Notes under the pieces: model-generated | The model's input: the letters and a program-made list of their open reading frames with translations, nothing else | Told to the model about the DNA's origin: nothing | The model's database searches: none | Translations under genes and position numbers: made by a program | Assembly: GCA_005878635.1 (NCBI GenBank) | Contig: VBLS01000164.1 | Location: 1 to 20,601 of the forward strand | Source of the DNA: Methanobacteriota archaeon | GTDB taxonomy: Archaea > Thermoplasmatota > Thermoplasmata > RBG-16-68-12 | Length of the DNA stretch: 20,601 bases | Direction of reading: 5' to 3' | Shown: in pieces, positions 6,904 to 14,514 of the stretch | How the letters are laid out: every line of letters begins with the position of its first letter | How positions within the stretch are numbered: position 1 is the first letter of the stretch

Positions 6904-7914
6904 ATGGCTCGGACCTCGACCCGTCGTCGGGCCTCGCGGGACCGTGGGATCCTCGAGCGCCTCGACGAAGGGCCGGTGCTCGGCGACGGAGGATACCTCC
7001 TCGAGCTGGAGAAACGCGGGTACGTGCAGGCCGGCCCCTTCACCCCGGAAGTCGTCCTCGAGCATCCCGCGGCGGTGAAGGAGCTCCATCAGGAGTTCCT
7101 CGACGCCGGCGCCGAGGTCTTGCAGTCCGTCGCCTTCTACGCGAGCAAGGAGAAGCTGGCGACGACCGGGTTCGCGGACCGCGTGGGGGAGATCAACCGC
7201 GCCGCAGTGCGTCTCGCGCGGGAGGTCGCGGGGTCCCGGGCCCTCGTCGCGGCGAACCTCAGCCTCACCTGGATGTACGACCCCAAGGACCAAGCTTCGA
7301 CCGACAAGGTCCGCGGTCTGTTCGACGAGCAGCTGGCCGCCCAGCTACGGGAGTCGCCGGACTTCGTGATCGCGGAGACCTTCTCTTGGCTCGCCGAGGC
7401 CTTGCTCGCGGCCGAACGGATCGAGAAGACGGGCCTTCCGTCGATGGTGACGATGTCCTTCGACAAGAACCCGGTGTCCTACGATGGCCATTCTCCGTCG
7501 GAATGCGCCCGGGCTCTCCACGATGCGGGCGTAGACATCGTCGGGGTGAACTGTCTGCGGAACCCGATGCTGCTCCTGCCGATCGCCGCGGAGATGCGGA
7601 AGGCGGTCACCGGATTCGTCGCATGCCAACCGACCGCGTACCGCACCCCTCCGGAGATTCCCGACTTCACGGCAATGAAGGAATTCCCGTACGAGACGGA
7701 GACGTTGGTCCTGTCCCGCCGCGCCATGGGCGCCTACGCGGCCGAGGCGAAGGCCCTGGGGATCAACTACATCGGATCCTGCTGTGGCTCCGTCCCGATC
7801 CATGTGCGAGAGATGGCGCGGGCCTTGGGGAAGGCGCCGAAGGACCGTTCCTGGCGGGTGGACTACAGCAAACCCATGTCGGCTTACGAGTTCTATCACC
7901 ATCCGCCTCCCTGA
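6904..7914 (+). CDS. betaine-homocysteine S-methyltransferase-like protein
   Basis: This 336-residue TIM-barrel enzyme should transfer a methyl group to a zinc-activated thiol, by family homocysteine to give methionine. Zinc ligands are visible as C217 (GVNC) and C293-C294 (GSCC). The N-terminal half follows vertebrate BHMT closely: GILERL, GDGGYLLELEKRGY, AGPFTPE, HPAAVKELHQEFL and VAFYASKEKL all have direct counterparts there. The methyl donor could be betaine, another onium compound or S-methylmethionine; sequence alone does not say. It lacks most of the C-terminal extension that vertebrate BHMT (about 406 residues) uses for oligomer contacts. ATG 6904 is chosen because the TATA box at 6876-6881 lies at leaderless distance. 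The frame is open back to 6772, but that stretch overlaps the oxidoreductase start and has no family-like residues. Confidence 0.9.
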   Translation: MARTSTRRRASRDRGILERLDEGPVLGDGGYLLELEKRGYVQAGPFTPEVVLEHPAAVKELHQEFLDAGAEVLQSVAFYASKEKLATTGFADRVGEINRAAVRLAREVAGSRALVAANLSLTWMYDPKDQASTDKVRGLFDEQLAAQLRESPDFVIAETFSWLAEALLAAERIEKTGLPSMVTMSFDKNPVSYDGHSPSECARALHDAGVDIVGVNCLRNPMLLLPIAAEMRKAVTGFVACQPTAYRTPPEIPDFTAMKEFPYETETLVLSRRAMGAYAAEAKALGINYIGSCCGSVPIHVREMARALGKAPKDRSWRVDYSKPMSAYEFYHHPPP

Positions 7915-7949
7915 TCGGAACCACATAACGCAGGGGACCGAGTCGACGT

Positions 7950-7969
7950 GTAGCTCTACTTAGAGGTAT
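7950..7969. repeat. copy 1 of a 20-base interspersed palindrome
   Basis: GTAGCTCTACTTAGAGGTAT matches the copy at 12139-12158 in 18 of 20 positions, in the same orientation. Here the hairpin has one mismatch in the left arm. It starts 35 bases after the stop codon of the methyltransferase gene, in the spacer before the convergent protease gene. Confidence 0.7.
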
Positions 7970-8006
7970 GAAGCTCGGATGGCTGTCCCGCTGACAAGGC
8001 GGAACT

Positions 8007-9812
8007 TCAGCGGAACGGATTCCCGCAGAAGAAGCAGAACATGTTGTCCGCGTTGACCATCGTCCCGCAATTCGGGCAGCGCTTTTTGGCCATCGTGGTG
8101 GCCGGCATCGGAGTGGCCGGCGCGGTCGGGGTCGACGTCGGCGTGGTAGGCCGGATGAACTCGATCGGCGGGCTTTCCGCGCGCGGGTGGACGGGCGTCG
8201 CGGTGGGCGGGGGATGCGGCAGGGGAGGCGGCTGGGACGCCCCCGGAGTTTGGACGTAGTAGTTCGGATAGACGGTCTGGGCCCGGAAGCCTGCGCGGCG
8301 TGCCCTCGCGGCCCGGCGCTGCGGGATGAAGGCGACGACCGCGGCTAAGGCGAGGATGAAGAGCGCGAGATACAGCAGGTTGGACGCCAAGAGCTGGTAC
8401 AGGACGAACAGGAAGTCGGGCAGGTTCGAGGCGGCGACCGGGTATTCCCGGGACTCATAGTGCGTCCCGTTCACGGTCGCGACGACCTTGAAGTACAGCG
8501 TGTCGGAACCCGACGGGAGCGTCAAGCCGCCGGCGGTGTACGACTCGTGCGTCTGGCCCGTCTGGGCCGGCGTCGCGTTTCCGAGCTGACCGGAGGAGGT
8601 CCCCCAGATCACGTGCGTGTCCGTGACGGCCGTGCCCGTGGGTCCGAGGATCGACCACGTGACGCTGAAGGTCGAGCTCCGCGAGACGCTCGTCGGGTAC
8701 GCGTTCACCGAGATGAAGGGCTGGCTCAACGCGTTGATCGCGTTCCAGGCGTTCACGACGCCCCAGCCGTAGTCCGTGTTGTACGACGCACCGCCGCCCG
8801 GTTGAACGGCCGTGCTGTTCAAGATGTTCCACAGCTCGACGTTCGTGAGGTTCGGATCGACGGAGAGAAGGAGGGCCGCCGCCGCGGTGACGAAGGGCGC
8901 CGCGAACGACGTCCCCCGGAGGTAGTGGACCTGGTTGTTCCCGCTGAGGGTGAGGATCCGGTCCCCGGGCGCGGCGAGGTCGAGACCGGAACCGTAGTTG
9001 GAGAAGGCGGCCTTCTGTCCGGTCTCGTCAATCGCGGCGACGGAGACGACGTTCGGGAGGCGGGCCGGATAATCGATCGTCGGCGTGCCGGCGTTGCCCG
9101 CCGCCGCGACGACCAAAGCGCCCCGCGACCAGGCGTAGTCGACGGCGAGCTGGATGTCCGTCGGCCCGCCGAACGTCTCGTTCGTGCCGAGGGAGAGGTT
9201 GATCACCTTGGCCCCGTGTTGGGCCGCCCAGCGGATCGCCTGGGACGTGTTCAGGGAGGATCCTTGGCCATTCAGCCCGAGGGCCCGCAGCGCCATGATA
9301 TGCACCTGTGCGGTGCCCGCGATGTCCTGCCCGTTGTCGATGAGGGCCGCGATGACCCCGGAGACGCCGGTGCCATGGTAGATCCCTTGCGGATCGTTAT
9401 CCATCGGATTCGTGTCGCCGTCGATGAAGTCGTACCCGTGGCTGCCATCGATCAGGTTCGTCCACATGTTCGCCTGCAGGTCGCGATGCGTCCACCAGAC
9501 GCCCGTGTCGACGACCGCGACGACGACCGATGGAGCGCCCAAGGTCACGTCCCAAGCGTTGGGTGCACCGATCTTGCCTAATCCCCACTGGTCCACGTAG
9601 TACGGATCGTTCGGCCGGAAATCGGCGTGGACGGGAAAGTTGGTCGTGACGGGGGCCGCGCGCGCGACGGGACCCGAGGAACCCGCGAGGAACGTGCCCG
9701 CGAAGGCGAAGACCACCAGGAGCGCGGCGAACCGGCGCAAGGAGTGACGAACCGAGCGTGCAACGAACAACGGAGAGGGCCTCCGCGCTTCGAGGGGACG
9801 GGCTCTTATCAC
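8007..9812 (-). CDS. membrane-anchored subtilisin-like protease with zinc-ribbon tail
   Basis: This 601-residue S8-family serine protease appears to be exported and anchored. A basic start and hydrophobic stretch at about 26-44 form a signal sequence. The catalytic triad is D102 (VVDTGV), H146 (HGTGVSG) and S302 (GTSFAAP), with oxyanion N240 (AAAGN). A beta-sandwich-like region (about 366-462) follows, then one membrane helix at about 468-497 with a basic RR-rich stop-transfer end. A Pro/Thr-rich linker (about 526-573) leads to a four-cysteine zinc ribbon (C579, C582, C593, C596), which by topology would be cytosolic. The short segment before D102 leaves little room for a classical propeptide. 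GTG 9812 opens the frame, but TTG 9770 is a real alternative: GGAGG lies about nine bases before it and the TTTATG box near 9824-9830 fits it better. Confidence 0.9.
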   Translation of the reverse strand: MIRARPLEARRPSPLFVARSVRHSLRRFAALLVVFAFAGTFLAGSSGPVARAAPVTTNFPVHADFRPNDPYYVDQWGLGKIGAPNAWDVTLGAPSVVVAVVDTGVWWTHRDLQANMWTNLIDGSHGYDFIDGDTNPMDNDPQGIYHGTGVSGVIAALIDNGQDIAGTAQVHIMALRALGLNGQGSSLNTSQAIRWAAQHGAKVINLSLGTNETFGGPTDIQLAVDYAWSRGALVVAAAGNAGTPTIDYPARLPNVVSVAAIDETGQKAAFSNYGSGLDLAAPGDRILTLSGNNQVHYLRGTSFAAPFVTAAAALLLSVDPNLTNVELWNILNSTAVQPGGGASYNTDYGWGVVNAWNAINALSQPFISVNAYPTSVSRSSTFSVTWSILGPTGTAVTDTHVIWGTSSGQLGNATPAQTGQTHESYTAGGLTLPSGSDTLYFKVVATVNGTHYESREYPVAASNLPDFLFVLYQLLASNLLYLALFILALAAVVAFIPQRRAARARRAGFRAQTVYPNYYVQTPGASQPPPLPHPPPTATPVHPRAESPPIEFIRPTTPTSTPTAPATPMPATTMAKKRCPNCGTMVNADNMFCFFCGNPFR

Positions 9813-9881
9813 GCGGACCCCCTCATAAACCTCTGCCCCTGAATTTCGGCGGCTAACACAGCCGCGACAATTGGACGGTTG

Positions 9882-10511
9882 TCAAAGGCGTTTCGCGAGG
9901 TCCGTGAATTTCGAACTCGCTCCGCCTTTGATTGGCGCACCGTGTCCGAAGATCGCGTTGTCGAAGTGGAACTTTGCCAGCTTCTTGATCGACTCGCGGT
10001 GCTGCTTCGGATCGACGTTGTACCGGTCGTCCATCGGCCCGAGGCCCGATTCGTTCCTCGCGGCGTCGCCGGCGATGAGGACGGACCGCGAGGGGTCGAG
10101 GAGGGAGATGCTCCCCCGCGTGTGGCCCGGGGTGAAGATGACCTCCAATCCGTCGATCTTCTGGCCATCGTCGAGGAGGAGATCCACGGGGGTTCCCGGG
10201 TGGTGTTGCGGTCCGGACGGTCCGTCGTACACGCGTTTGCGCGCGATGAAGTCCGCTTCGATCTTGTGCGCGGCGACTTTCGCGGGAGAGCCGTGTTTGA
10301 TCGCCGCGAGTCCGCCGACGTGGTCCGGATGGGTGTGCGTGATGAAGATCGTGGAGAGATCCTTCGGCTTCACCCGGATATTCGACAGGTAGTCCAGGAC
10401 CTTCCCCGCGTCGGCATCCGCGGAGGTGTCGACGAGGACGAGTCGGTCATCCACGAGGAGCGTCGTGGTCGCATAGGTCTCGATGACGTGCACGCCTTTG
10501 AGCCATTCCAT
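9882..10511 (-). CDS. MBL-fold metallo-hydrolase
   Basis: This 209-residue soluble protein has the metallo-beta-lactamase fold and presumably hydrolyses an ester, thioester or similar bond with two metal ions. Ligands are present in order: H59, H61, D63 and H64 in THTHPDHVGG, H130 in TPGHTRGS, D149 in IAGDAA and H190 in FGHG. It is a minimal, stand-alone domain as in glyoxalase II-like or uncharacterised archaeal hydrolases; the substrate cannot be assigned. ATG 10511 is preceded by a purine-rich GGAGAGGTGGG and, about 38 bases up, a weak TATA-like ACTATG on the same strand. The gene faces away from the M20 peptidase gene and ends 69 bases before the protease gene on the same strand, whose promoter lies between. 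Confidence 0.9.
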   Translation of the reverse strand: MEWLKGVHVIETYATTTLLVDDRLVLVDTSADADAGKVLDYLSNIRVKPKDLSTIFITHTHPDHVGGLAAIKHGSPAKVAAHKIEADFIARKRVYDGPSGPQHHPGTPVDLLLDDGQKIDGLEVIFTPGHTRGSISLLDPSRSVLIAGDAARNESGLGPMDDRYNVDPKQHRESIKKLAKFHFDNAIFGHGAPIKGGASSKFTDLAKRL

Positions 10512-10704
10512 TCATCCCACCTCTCCTTCCGGACGACCATTCTTCCCCATAGTCCTTTCGAGTTTGGACGGCGGGGTCGCGGGGGCCCGTGCCACCGCCC
10601 GATGCGTGTGCGACGGATGTTCAAAGCGAGTATGGCTTACGCCGTGTCTAAACCCTCTCCACCGTCCTTCTGGGGCGCATCCGGTGCGGGCCGAGTCGTA
10701 GGAG

Positions 10705-10713
10705 TTCTTATGG
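10705..10713 (+). promoter_or_regulatory. possible TATA box of the M20 peptidase gene
   Basis: TTCTTATGG is centred about 35 bases before GTG 10744, giving a leader of about nine bases. The divergent spacer 10512-10743 otherwise shows only a weak candidate for the MBL gene near 10545-10552. Confidence 0.4.
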
Positions 10714-10743
10714 GAATCGCGCGTTGCGGGCCGCGGTGAAATC

Positions 10744-12099
10744 GTGGTCCTGAGCGATGTGCTGGCGCGCGTCGAGGCCGACTCGGACAAGGCCCTTGAA
10801 GTCCTCAAGGAGTACTGCCGCTTCCCGACGATCTCCGCGCACAAGAAGGCGCAGCCGGAGACCGCCGCGTTCGTCCGACGGCTCTTGGCGGAGAACGGAT
10901 TCGAGGCCCGAGAATACCCGACGGAAGGCGGCCCGAACGTGGTCTTCGGCCAGATGATCGTCGACGAGCGGAAGCCCACGCTCCTGATGTACCAACACTA
11001 CGACGTCCAACCCGTCGATCCGCTCAACGAATGGAAGCGCGATCCGTTCGATCCGACGATGGCGGACGGCAAGTTCTGGGGCCGCGGGTGCGGGGACACG
11101 AAAGGGAATCTGATCATGCAGCTCCTCGCCGTGCAGGCCTGGCAACGGGTCGAAGGCCGCCCGCCGATCAACCTGAAGTTCGTCGTCGAAGGCGAGGAGG
11201 AAGTTGGCAGTCCCCACTTCGCATCCTTCGTCCACGCGAACAAGGAGATCCTGAAGGCGGACGGCGCGACGATCGAGGGAGGCGACCATCTCCACGAAGG
11301 CACGCCCAAGATCGAACTCGGATGCAAGGGCATCCTCTACGTCGAGATGGTGAGCCGGACCGCGTCCGTCGACCAGCATTCCTCCTACGCCGCGATCGCG
11401 CCGAACCCCGGATGGCGCCTGATCCACTTCCTGACGACCCTCCGGGACGCGAACGGCCGGATCAAGATCCCCGGGTGGTATGAGGACGCGCGCCGGCCGA
11501 CCGCGCGCGAGCTGCGGTACCTGAGGGCGAGCGCCTTCTCCGCGGACGCGCTGAAGGGATTTTGGGGCGTCAAACAGTTCATCGGAGGGGAGAACAATTT
11601 CGAGCTGCTGCGGAGGCTCATCTACTCCCCGACGTGCACGATCTGCGGGTTCGTAAGCGGGTACATCGAAGAGGGAACGAAGACCGTGAACCCCGCGGTC
11701 GCCAAGGCGAAGATCGATTTCCGTCTGGTGCCGAACATGAAGAAGGAGAAGCAGCTCGCGAAGCTGCGGGACCATCTGAAGTCGAAAGGGTTCGAGGACA
11801 TCGAGCTGCGGCCGGCGCCGGAGAACCTCGAGGCGGCGGCGATCTCCCTCGCCGCGCGGGTCGTGAAGGCGGCGATCAAGGGTTCCGTGGACGCCTACGG
11901 CCGCGAGCCGGAGGTCTGGCCGTGGTCCGCGGGCGCCTCGGCCCACGGGTTCTTCAACGAGGTCGTCGGCGTCCCCTCGATTTCGGGCCCAGGCGTGTCC
12001 TACGACGGCTCGAACTACCACGCCCCGAACGAGAACATCCGCCTCACGGACTTCATCGGCGGCTCGAAGCACATGGCCGCGATGTTCGCTCGGATGTGA
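10744..12099 (+). CDS. M20-family metallopeptidase (dipeptidase/deacylase-like)
   Basis: This 451-residue zinc enzyme should cleave an amide bond in a dipeptide or N-acyl amino acid. The M20 metal set is visible: H85 in YQHYDVQP with D87 beside it, D118 in GRGCGDTKG bridging the metals, catalytic E152 and metal E153 in EGEEEVGS, D181 in EGGDHLHEG as the likely third-site ligand, and H426 in NYHAPNE. The lid (dimerisation) domain is inserted at about 200-330. The protein is closest in feel to carnosinase-type (CNDP) dipeptidases, but M20 sequences do not predict substrate well. No signal peptide is seen, so it is probably cytosolic. GTG 10744 opens the gene. The 20-base palindrome lies 39 bases after its stop codon. 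Confidence 0.9.
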   Translation: MVLSDVLARVEADSDKALEVLKEYCRFPTISAHKKAQPETAAFVRRLLAENGFEAREYPTEGGPNVVFGQMIVDERKPTLLMYQHYDVQPVDPLNEWKRDPFDPTMADGKFWGRGCGDTKGNLIMQLLAVQAWQRVEGRPPINLKFVVEGEEEVGSPHFASFVHANKEILKADGATIEGGDHLHEGTPKIELGCKGILYVEMVSRTASVDQHSSYAAIAPNPGWRLIHFLTTLRDANGRIKIPGWYEDARRPTARELRYLRASAFSADALKGFWGVKQFIGGENNFELLRRLIYSPTCTICGFVSGYIEEGTKTVNPAVAKAKIDFRLVPNMKKEKQLAKLRDHLKSKGFEDIELRPAPENLEAAAISLAARVVKAAIKGSVDAYGREPEVWPWSAGASAHGFFNEVVGVPSISGPGVSYDGSNYHAPNENIRLTDFIGGSKHMAAMFARM

Positions 12100-12138
12100 C
12101 CTCCGCCCATATCGTGCCGGAGCGTGTCCTGCCCGGTC

Positions 12139-12158
12139 ATACCTCTACTTAGAGGTAT
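12139..12158. repeat. copy 2 of a 20-base interspersed palindrome
   Basis: This copy is a perfect inverted repeat: ATACCTCTA, a CT centre, then TAGAGGTAT. As RNA it would give an 8-9 base-pair hairpin. It begins 39 bases after the stop of the M20 gene and about 70 bases before the stomatin TATA box. It matches 7950-7969 in 18 of 20 positions, in the same orientation. Confidence 0.75.
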
Positions 12159-12209
12159 AGGCGCTTCCGAGCGTCCCCTGCACCTCGCGGCGGGCTGTCC
12201 CGGCCAACC

Positions 12210-12217
12210 CTTTTATT
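12210..12217 (+). promoter_or_regulatory. TATA box of the stomatin-NfeD operon
   Basis: CTTTTATT is centred about 38 bases before ATG 12252, predicting a start near 12240 and a leader of about 12 bases that contains GTGAGG as a possible ribosome site. Confidence 0.5.
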
Positions 12218-12251
12218 CGCGGAGCGCGCCTTCTCGTCCCGGGTGTGAGGC

Positions 12252-13052
12252 ATGGCGGGAGAGGAACTTATCCTTGCGGCGGTACTGATCGTCATCCTGG
12301 TGCTCGTGATCTTGCGGGCCGCGGTCAAAGTGGTCCGGGAATACGAGCGGCTCGTGATCTTCCGACTCGGTCGCCTCTTGAGTCAGCCCAAGGGGCCCGG
12401 CCTGACGATCATCATCCCGATCTTCGACCGTCGGGTCCTGATCGACCTGCGGGTCGTCGCCTTCGACGTGCCCCGCCAACGGGTCGTGAGCCGGGACAAC
12501 GTGTCCGTCGAGGTCGACGCGGTGGTCTACTACCGCGTGTACGATCCGCTCAAGGCCGTCACCGAGGTCCAGAACTACGTCCAGGCGACGAATCTGCTCG
12601 CCCAGACGACCCTCCGGGACGTCCTCGGCCAGGTCGAGCTCGACGAGCTCCTCTCGAAGCGCGAGGACCTGAGCAAGCGGATCCAGGTCCTCCTCGACAA
12701 CGCGACGGAGCCGTGGGGCATCAAGGTCTCCGCGGTCACGCTCCGGGACGTGTCGCTCCCCGACACGATGGTTCGGGCGATCGCCAAGCAGGCGGAGGCG
12801 GAACGGGAGCGCCGGTCGCGGGTGATCATGGCGGAGGGCGAGTTCCAGGCCGCCGAGAAGATGCGCGAGGCCGCCATGCTCTACGGTTCCGCGCCGTCCG
12901 CGATGCGATTGCGCGAGCTGCAGACCCTCACGGAGATCGCGAGGGAAAAGAACATGATCGTCGTCACAAACACGACGGCGGCGGGAGACATCACCGGAGA
13001 AGTCGCGTCCCTGACCGCGGCGATGACTCGAAAAGGGGACAAGAAGGAGTGA
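12252..13052 (+). CDS. p-stomatin (SPFH/slipin membrane protein)
   Basis: This 266-residue protein has one N-terminal membrane helix (about 6-26), then an SPFH/band 7 domain (about 28-180) with the characteristic VREYERLVIFRLGR, GPGL, IPIFDR and DNVSVEVDAVVYYRV. A charged coiled-coil region follows (about 172-232: AIAKQAEAERERRSRV). Stomatins oligomerise on the membrane and organise or protect membrane protein complexes. In Pyrococcus the NfeD partner protease cleaves stomatin in a hydrophobic stretch just after the coiled coil; the matching position here is MIVV at about 235-238, which is short and quickly followed by a polar tail (TNTTAAGD). It overlaps the NfeD gene by four bases, so translation is coupled. 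Confidence 0.95.
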   Translation: MAGEELILAAVLIVILVLVILRAAVKVVREYERLVIFRLGRLLSQPKGPGLTIIIPIFDRRVLIDLRVVAFDVPRQRVVSRDNVSVEVDAVVYYRVYDPLKAVTEVQNYVQATNLLAQTTLRDVLGQVELDELLSKREDLSKRIQVLLDNATEPWGIKVSAVTLRDVSLPDTMVRAIAKQAEAERERRSRVIMAEGEFQAAEKMREAAMLYGSAPSAMRLRELQTLTEIAREKNMIVVTNTTAAGDITGEVASLTAAMTRKGDKKE

Positions 13053-14467
13053 CACTGGGCCCGGGGAGAGCGGCACGGGCGGTCCTACTGATCGTCCTCT
13101 TGACCACACTCGTGGTCGCGGCGATGCCGGCGACTCGGGCGCAAGGCCCTCGGGTGCTCCTCGCGGACGTGACGGGCGCAATCGATCGCTCGACCGTCGA
13201 ATACATTAGCGAGGCGATCGACGACGCACGCACGGGAGGGTACGACGCACTGATCCTGCGGTTCGACACCCCCGGCGGCGAACTCCAAGCGACGGAGGAC
13301 ATCGCCAAACTCATGGACAACGCGATGACCGTCCCAATCCTCGGATGGGTCGGGCCGACGGGCGCCCACGCGTTCAGCGCGGGGACGATCCTCTTCGAGT
13401 CGACGGATCTCGCGGCGATGGCGGTCGGCACGACGATCGGGTCCGTCCAACCGGTCACCGTCGGACCCACCGGTGTCGAACCGGTCACGGACGCCAAGAT
13501 TGTGAACGCGGTGGTGGGCATCCTAGAGGGCCAGATGGCCCTTCACGGTCGGGACAACAACGTGACCATCGACGGCCGAGACATGAAGCTCGCGGACTGG
13601 TTCGTGCGCGAAAACCTGAATCTCAACCCCGCCGACGCCCAGCGATACTTCGCGTCGAACTTCACCGCGAACTCTGTGGACAATTTCCTAGCCCAGGCGG
13701 ACGGCATCACGACGATCTACAAGGGCATCCAACTTCATGTGGCGGGCGCCGAAGTCGTGCCGTTCAGCGCCTCATCGCGGGTCCGCCTTCTCGAGATACT
13801 CTCCGACCCCCTCGTCTCTTCCCTTCTCCTCATCCTGGGCATTTACCTCGTCATCTTCGGCATCTCGGCGCCGGGGCACGGAGCCGAGATCGCCGGGATC
13901 ATCATTCTCCTCCTCGCCATCGTCGGCCTCGGGTTCAACGTCGATCCAATTGCGCTCCTCTTGTTTATCGTCGGAGTGATCCTCATTATCTTGGAGATCA
14001 AGACTCCCGGCTTCGGAGTCTTCGGCATCGGAGGCATCGTCGCGATTGTGCTCGCCGCGCTTTTCCTGGCGCCGCTCCGACCCCCGCGATTCGCGGTCAC
14101 GCCGGAATACCAGATTCTCTTCCTCGCCTCGTTCCTGACGCCGACCGCGTTCTTTGGAGGATTCCTGCTTTTCGCGATGTACAAGGTCCAGCAGGTACGA
14201 CACCGCAATCCGATCGTAGGTTTGACGATCGGTCAGCCTGCGACGATCGTCGATGGGCTGTCGCCGGGACAAAAAGGTTATGTCCTGTTCCGGGGCGAGC
14301 TGTGGCAAGCCGTCTCGGACGAAGCGCTTCCTCGCGATGCGAAGGCATACATTTCCGGCGTTGACGGCCTTGTTCTCCATGTATCGTCCCATCCACCTCC
14401 GGCTCCGAAGGAGGATCGTTCGATCAAGTCCCGACTGACATTCCTCTTGCGTCGCAAGGCCGCCTAG
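13049..14467 (+). CDS. nfeD: NfeD-family membrane serine protease
   Basis: This 472-residue long-form NfeD has a signal sequence (about 8-30), a ClpP-like Ser-Lys protease domain (about 34-235), four to five membrane helices (about 255-380) and a C-terminal OB-fold (about 388-446). By comparison with the Pyrococcus enzyme, S110 in AFSAGT is the nucleophile and K150 in DAKIVN the general base; FDTPGGEL forms the oxyanion-side strand and GPTGAHA precedes the serine. The product should cut the upstream stomatin. The frame is open far upstream inside the stomatin gene, but GTG 13049 is preferred: it overlaps the stomatin stop as GTGA, follows a purine-rich AAGGAG, and is where the signal peptide begins. 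Confidence 0.93.
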   Translation: MTLGPGRAARAVLLIVLLTTLVVAAMPATRAQGPRVLLADVTGAIDRSTVEYISEAIDDARTGGYDALILRFDTPGGELQATEDIAKLMDNAMTVPILGWVGPTGAHAFSAGTILFESTDLAAMAVGTTIGSVQPVTVGPTGVEPVTDAKIVNAVVGILEGQMALHGRDNNVTIDGRDMKLADWFVRENLNLNPADAQRYFASNFTANSVDNFLAQADGITTIYKGIQLHVAGAEVVPFSASSRVRLLEILSDPLVSSLLLILGIYLVIFGISAPGHGAEIAGIIILLLAIVGLGFNVDPIALLLFIVGVILIILEIKTPGFGVFGIGGIVAIVLAALFLAPLRPPRFAVTPEYQILFLASFLTPTAFFGGFLLFAMYKVQQVRHRNPIVGLTIGQPATIVDGLSPGQKGYVLFRGELWQAVSDEALPRDAKAYISGVDGLVLHVSSHPPPAPKEDRSIKSRLTFLLRRKAA

Positions 14468-14483
14468 TCCTTCAGCCGCAAAC

Positions 14484-14490
14484 GCTTAAG
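14484..14490 (+). promoter_or_regulatory. possible TATA box of the Rieske-fold gene
   Basis: GCTTAAG is centred about 28 bases before ATG 14515, a leaderless distance. AAGGAGG at 14496-14502 could alternatively act as a ribosome site if transcription starts further up. Confidence 0.45.
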
Positions 14491-14514
14491 GCCCCAAGGA
14501 GGTTCGCCGAGCCG

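Noticed and set aside
5130..7928. A 932-codon open frame on the plus strand
   Set aside because: It lies opposite the FAD oxidoreductase gene and out of frame with the methyltransferase gene, both of which have clear family motifs. Its product is rich in R, G, E and P without any domain, typical of antisense frames in GC-rich DNA.
10708..12072. A 454-codon open frame opposite the M20 peptidase gene
   Set aside because: It is an antisense shadow; the plus-strand frame carries every M20 metal ligand.
12245..13048. N-terminal extension of the NfeD frame across the stomatin gene
   Set aside because: The extension is out of frame with stomatin, Arg/Gly-rich and without a fold. The GTG at 13049 leads straight into a signal peptide.
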